Source: Cocos nucifera
Taxonomy: Eukaryota; Streptophyta; Magnoliopsida; Arecales; Arecaceae
DNA: 64,000 nt
Direction of reading: 5' to 3'
NCBI GenBank assembly: GCA_006176705.1
Contig: QRFJ01004967.1
Coordinates: 1-64,000 of the forward strand
Numbering within the stretch: the stretch's first letter is position 1; every line of letters begins with the position of its first letter. The notes below the pieces were generated by a model. The model was not told the DNA's origin. It made no database searches and worked only from the letters and a program-made list of their open reading frames with translations. A program made the translations under genes and the position numbers. Of the stretch, positions 59,251 to 64,000 are shown piece after piece.

Positions 59251-61486
59251 GAATAAAAAATCTATTTTCTCGGCACAGGATTGTTCAGATCTGATTAGAT
59301 TTAAAAAAATATTTTAATTTTTTTTCTAAAATATTAATTATATATAAAACTTCTCAAATCTGATCATATAGATCTAATATTAAAATTTAAAAATAAAATT
59401 AAATTAGATTTAATTTTAAGTACCTAATTTGGTAATCTAATTATCCTGCGATGATCCTATTGATTCCTGAGGTTCTGGAAGGAGCTACGCACGTGCCTGG
59501 CCTCTACCGGTATCCACTTAAATAGGATCTAAATATCTTCTCCTCATAAATCTCTCCTCTAAAATCAAATCTGGATCTAATTTGAAAAGCCTTTAAAATG
59601 ACTTCTGAGGGCAGCCTATTCGTCTCATGAATACCATCACGTAGATGCTGAATCTTTTGCCAAAAACCTTGGACCTTCAACTCAGATTTGTGCCTAACTT
59701 TTTAGGCATGTAGAAGAGAGGGAGAGAGAAGATAGAGGAGGCATGGATATTAGAGGAGGTTCCTTTGGGTGTGGAAAAAATAAGTTACATTGAGATAATT
59801 TTGTGAGAAAAGTTCTTATACAAGACATAGCGCCATAAAGAGCCCCTTTTTGACCAAAAACGTTTTTAATTCGACCATTGAAACTCTTGGACCTAATCTC
59901 CATGAAAATCCCTAGATCCCATCTAGTTTTGATGCCAAAAATTCATCTGAAAGGTGGTGGCATGAAAGGATAAGGAAGAGTCCATGTGCGTCTAGGACTC
60001 TTCCCTTTAGAGTTTAATGCAAATCAAACTCTATCAAAACCTAGTCTAGACACCTCCAAAAATCACAAAATTTTGCACACCCAATTTTCTAGAGTAAAAT
60101 AATTTCTAGAGAATTTTCTAAAATTCTCTGATCATGTGACCCTCAATTCACTCGATTGGGTCAACTATTGACCCTAGTCTAATTGTAGTAGAAATAAATT
60201 TAATTTTCATAATTAATCTGATCTGAACTTATTCCAGTTAGATGAAAATAAATCCATTCAAGATACAAGAATGAGTCAAATCAAATTTGACTTGATTGCG
60301 ATGAATCAAAAAGATTATAGAAGGAGAAAGTCAGGCTCAATCATGTGCTAGCATAATTACCTTGAACCTAATTGGACCTAATCCAAATCAATCAAACTAG
60401 GTTAGCTCAATTGATGACATCCAGACCCAAACCCTTATTTGTGTGATCCAGTTAGGTTCAATTTTGTATGGTAATGATATATATCATGATCTCCATCATC
60501 AACATCATCGAGACACCTTTTGATGGATCAGAACTTTTCTGATTCATATAATTAGAATGATCGATCATCAAAGTCATTCTAATTGCTCCCAAAATCTATC
60601 AGTGACACCTAGCAGTATATAGTGGCAATCCATCAGAACTGAAATTGAATCTTTCAGTGCAGCTACCTATGTGATTGGGTTCTTCATCACTATAATGGAG
60701 TTCATTAGAAGATATAAATTTATGATGAATAAGATGCCAAAAAAATTTTATTAATTAATAAATTAATTATAATATCTTAACCATCAATAGACTGATGATT
60801 GACTTTAGAACATAATTTTCAATACATGGGCTTATGGACTCGATTCTCATGATCATCATAGGACTACACCTCATCTATCAAGGTAGATAGATCCCTTATT
60901 GGTGCAATCCAATTCCTACAATGAACGTACTATAGCCAATATATACCTCAGGATTTCGAATGGCTAGGAGATCGAGTTATGGTGTGGTCAAATTACAACA
61001 CCCTCAAGATGAATTGCCGATGCACCTCAGGTAAAAGAACCAGACACACTACTGCAATATCGAGCCAGTCATCGACGAGAAGGTAGACTTTCTTATGAAT
61101 GCTTGAGGTGGTCATGCTCAGTGCCCTCATTCTCTAACGAGTACTTGTACTCTCGCTCTAGTGTCTCTATACCATAGACTCAAGACTCATCTACTCAAAG
61201 AAAGCGATCATACATTGACCTTTTGGATCAATCACCATCCTCGTGATGATCCTACGGTCGGGAGTAGTTTATGAGTTAATTATGAAAATTCATGTCTTAA
61301 ATTTTTAACTCTTTGAAAATATGAATTATTATTACCATTAACTTAAAGAATGTATCACATACACTTTAAATACATACTATGATAGAAAATAATCATTTTA
61401 TTAATTTATAATTAAAATTACAAAATTGCCCTTAGAAGTGTATTACAAGTGTTAGCCAATCTGGCTTCTAGGGCACACATCTAACA
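59251..61486 (-). repeat. E1 5' LTR (family A, subtype A2, 2,236 bp) with embedded D remnant
   Basis: TGAATAAAAAATC to CACACATCTAACA. It aligns with 8173-9780 up to 60685 and with 34599-35255 from 60830. Between them lie 139 bp of family-D LTR (60686-60824) replacing about 95 bp of family-A sequence. It ends at the target copy ATCAA (61487-61491). Confidence 0.9.
60686..60824 (-). repeat. Family-D LTR remnant (139 bp) inside E1 5' LTR
   Basis: It aligns with the last ~140 bp of LTR D (12050-12188 and 34455-34593) and is followed by CATGGGCTTATGG, the same family-A position that borders the complete D element at 34594. Its left join falls within CTTC, shared by LTR A and LTR D. Confidence 0.88.
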
Positions 61487-61491
61487 ATCAA
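61487..61491. other. E1 right target-site duplication (ATCAA, decayed)
   Basis: Partner of GTTAG at 8168-8172; see the E1 target finding. Confidence 0.55.
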
Positions 61492-63130
61492 TTTTTCTAC
61501 CTATTGAACTTCATCAAGTTCAATCTTAGAGACAATAGTTCCTTCACCAAGAAACTTCTTTTCTAAAATGATTGCCTTAAGGCTGACAAACACCTTTTAT
61601 TCTTCAACATGGTAGAAATAGTAACCCTTACTTTCTTTGGGATATCCTATAAACACATACTTATCAGACCGAGGTCCAAGCTTATCTGTATGCAAATATT
61701 TGACATAGGCCTGACAACCCCAAACCTGTAGGTGAGAGAGTGTAGGCCTACGCCCAGTCCATATCTCATATGGAGTCTTTGTGATAGATTTACTCGATAC
61801 ATTATTCAATATATAACATGTAGTCTCAAGAGCATAACCCCAAAATGAAATAGACAGACTAGCAAACCCCATCATGGATCAAACCATATCCAACAAAGTT
61901 CGATTTCTCCTTTCTGATACACCATTATACTGTGGTATGCTAGGAGTTCACTATGAGAGAATCCCATTCTCTCTTAGATATGTCAAGAACTCACTGGATA
62001 GATATTCACCTCCTCGATCGGATCGAAGAGTTTTAATACCCTTTTTAATTTATTTTTCTACTTCACTTTGGAATCTTTTGAATATTTCAAATGAATCCGA
62101 CTTATGTTTCATCAAATAAACATATCTATACCTAGATAGATCATTTGTGAAAGTGATGAAGTAGAAATATCCACCTCTAGCACCAGTGCTCATTGGTCTA
62201 CATACATCAGTATGTAATAGACCTAAAAGCTCAGTAGCTCTCTCATCTTTTTCAGTAAAAGATGACTTGATCATTTTTTCAAGAAGACAGGACTCACAGG
62301 TTGGAAGTGATTCACAATCACCAACATCGAGGATTCTCTCTTGGGTTAACCTGTTTATTATGTTCTTATTAATGTGACCTAGTCTATAGTGCCATAGGTA
62401 GATATCAGAGACATTATCTAATCTAGGATATTTTCTAGAAGTGTACATTACACTCACAGGCTATGATAAAATATAAATATCATTTCTTTATTGTCCTTGC
62501 ATTATTATAATACTATTCATAATAATGTCACAATAATCTTTCTTTATAGACAAATGATAAGCATCTTTGTCAAAAGGCTAAGAGAGATTATATTCATCAG
62601 AAAGGAAGGACAATAATGATATTCATTTAAAAAAATGATATTAGTATTGAGAATAAGTTGAACTATTCCCATAGCTAGAACTGGAACAGACCTTCCATCT
62701 CCAATATTCAGGAATCGCTCATTATTCTCAAACTTCTACTAATTTGAAGTCCTTGCAATATATTGCAAATATGGACTAGACTTTCGGTATCCAATATCCA
62801 ATTAGAAGTATCACAAATAGAAAAATTATAAGGTATTATCATATAACATCCTTGATCAGCGACTACTTGTTCATCTCTCTTATTCAGCCTATTGTTGTCA
62901 TGGGAATCACGACACTGAGGACAATTCCTCTTTCAATGCCCCTACTTCTTACAATGGAAGCACTCTGCCTGATCTAGGTTATTCTTGGACTTTATATTTA
63001 AATTAGACATAGAGGCCCTAGCACGAACCACTTTGTGCTGCTGAACAACATTCAACTTTCGATACTTATTATTGAAGTTGGGTCCCATAAGTTAATCACT
63101 GTCTAACAGTAAATAGAGCAATTGTGGTTT
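61492..63130 (-). pseudogene. B0 gag remnant, protease and integrase
   Basis: In element sense: a zinc knuckle remnant near 62960-62900 (CFHCKK pattern, then KRNCPQCRDSHDNN), protease LDTESLVHICN near 62785-62750, and the integrase zinc domain WHYRLGHINKNIINRL ... CESCLLEKM (62385-62270). The core follows (LHTDVCRPMS near 62205, FTNDLSRYRYVY), then SDRGGEYLS near 62020 and MMGFASLSISFWGYALETTC from 61875, with TPYEIWTGRRPTLSHLQVWG to about 61640. Compared with D, most of gag (about 560 bp) is missing near 63040-63090. Stops near 62045, 61930 and 61505. Confidence 0.87.
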
Positions 63131-64000
63131 GGGTTTAACTGCATAAAGAAGAATCAAAAGCCTAATTAGTAATTATTTTATTAAACATAAAGATTTGGAC
63201 TTTAATTAAAAGGTCTCCTACTATTTTATTCGAACTGATAGCCTCTACTTCCAATTTGAGGAATTATCCTAATTTCTTAATGAATACTAGAATCTACATA
63301 GACAGCACACAAGCCCAACTATGGTTGGTCAACCCATGTACATCTAAGGATAGGTTCATAACCAATTATTTCTCCAAATAATTTTTAGTAATTTAATTTT
63401 TTCTCAGGTATCTTTTCAGAAGGCTAGGGCCTCCACTGAAAGTTTTGGTTAGGTCGAACCATTAATATGATCATACTTGGTCCATCTAACTAATAAATGA
63501 TTATGTCCAACTATGGTTGGTCAACCTAGCCATCATTTAGAGAGAGGCATCTAAAAAATCATATTATGAATGATAATTCAATTAGCGGATAAGCACCAGG
63601 CCTATGGGCCTCCAATGATTATCTAACTAATGGACTAATTATCATCCAGTTAATGGGAGGCTATGATCTAGTTATCACCATAACTATTTTATTTTATGGA
63701 TCTAATAATTTTAGAGAATTTAATTGATTTGATTTAAAGGAAGAGGGTCAGATGAACCAACTTATCATGATTCTTCCACTGACTTCACCAAGTCAGCTTA
63801 AGGAAGACTATTAATAAGCTGGTCAAGGAGCACCTAAATCAGTTATACTAATTTACCTAGCTGACATGGGTTAGGTTGAATAGTCAAGTGATCCGATCAA
63901 AACATAATTTTACCAAGAGATCAAGTAAGTTCGATTAGTGGGAGGGTCTACCAAAGCTTGCCTTAGACACCATCAGAAATGGCTAGGTAAGCGGACTGCC
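63131..64000 (-). other. B0 untranslated leader (to window edge)
   Basis: No coding signal. It aligns with the D leader 28680-29560, so the PBS and 5' LTR are expected just beyond the right edge. Confidence 0.75.

Larger units (their letters stand above)
8173..61486 (-). mobile_element. E1: family-A Copia element inserted in B0, itself carrying D and G
   Basis: Minus-strand order is 5' LTR 61486-59251, PBS, leader, gag ~57384-56473, protease/integrase 56472-54973, [Gypsy G 54972-36841], RT/RNase H 36840-35272, PPT, 3' LTR 35255-34599 [element D 34593-9781] 9780-8173. Removing the insertions leaves a Copia element of about 10 kb with two ~2.25 kb LTRs. It interrupts B0 pol between integrase and RT. 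Confidence 0.9.
5955..64000 (-). mobile_element. B0: outermost family-D Copia element, split by E1 and running off the right edge
   Basis: Pieces in minus-strand order are leader 64000-63130, gag remnant/protease/integrase 63130-61492, RT/RNase H 8172-6441, polypurine tract 6441-6428 and 3' LTR remnant 6427-5955. The two halves of pol meet exactly at the E1 target duplication. By analogy with the inner D element (gag to PBS about 1.15 kb), the 5' LTR should start a few hundred bases beyond the window. The 3' LTR is truncated by element P. Confidence 0.9.

Noticed and set aside
1..64000. Host genes, CRISPR arrays, operons, rRNA or organelle insertions
   Set aside because: Every stretch I could classify aligns with LTR, leader or gag-pol of a retrotransposon; nothing prokaryotic or organellar was seen.

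Overview
This window looks like nuclear DNA from a flowering plant. It is AT-rich and I can support no host gene in it. Essentially every base belongs to LTR retrotransposons nested inside one another. The long-LTR Copia elements (about 2.3-2.5 kb LTRs whose 5' ends read like TGTTGGAAAT... or ...ATATGCCCTCAAGC, resembling the Angela/BARE type) and the Tat-like Gypsy element suggest a monocot. A palm is my guess, but the sequence alone cannot settle the species. All tRNA primer sites seen in the Copia elements match the initiator tRNA-Met type (TGGTATCAGAGC). The coding regions are all broken, mostly by TAG/TAA/TGA where Gln, Trp or Arg is expected, which fits decay of methylated cytosines.

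Layout, outermost to innermost, using my own labels for families (A, C, D, F, G). B0 is a minus-strand family-D Copia element: 3' LTR remnant 5955-6427, RT/RNase H 6428-8172, then integrase, protease, gag remnant and leader 61487-64000, running off the right edge. E1, a minus-strand family-A Copia element, sits in B0's pol at 8173-61486. Two large insertions sit in E1. A complete family-D Copia (9781-34593, target duplication CATGG) lies in its 3' LTR. A complete Tat-type Gypsy element G (36841-54972, plus strand) lies in its pol. The inner D element carries three further insertions: a complete family-C Copia (12189-22187) at the tip of its 3' LTR, a solo family-C LTR (23748-26214, TSD TCCAT) in its pol, and a solo family-A LTR (30337-32618, TSD GAGAC) in its 5' LTR. 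G carries a complete TNT1/Tork-like Copia F (37683-43257, TSD ACAAA) in the U3 of its 5' LTR. The left edge holds a minus-strand family-A gag/leader fragment (E0, 1-2865). It is fused head-on to a plus-strand family-A pol/3' LTR fragment (P, 2866-5954) that had inserted into B0's 3' LTR.

The most interesting content is inside G. Besides gag-protease-RT-RNase H-integrase, it has a second, archaeal-type RNase H domain between RNase H and integrase, and six tandem copies of a ~115 bp unit downstream of integrase. On the opposite strand it has a three-exon gene (53171-51228) with short GT-AG introns. Its N-terminal part looks like the 'putative gypsy type transposon' (PF04195-like) domain and its C-terminal part is coiled coil. 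A second antisense coiled-coil reading frame follows (51135-50197). Extra and antisense ORFs are known from Tat-lineage elements; whether this two-gene, intron-containing arrangement has been described needs a database comparison. A second puzzle is that both LTRs of E1 carry a family-D junction at exactly the same CATGG site.
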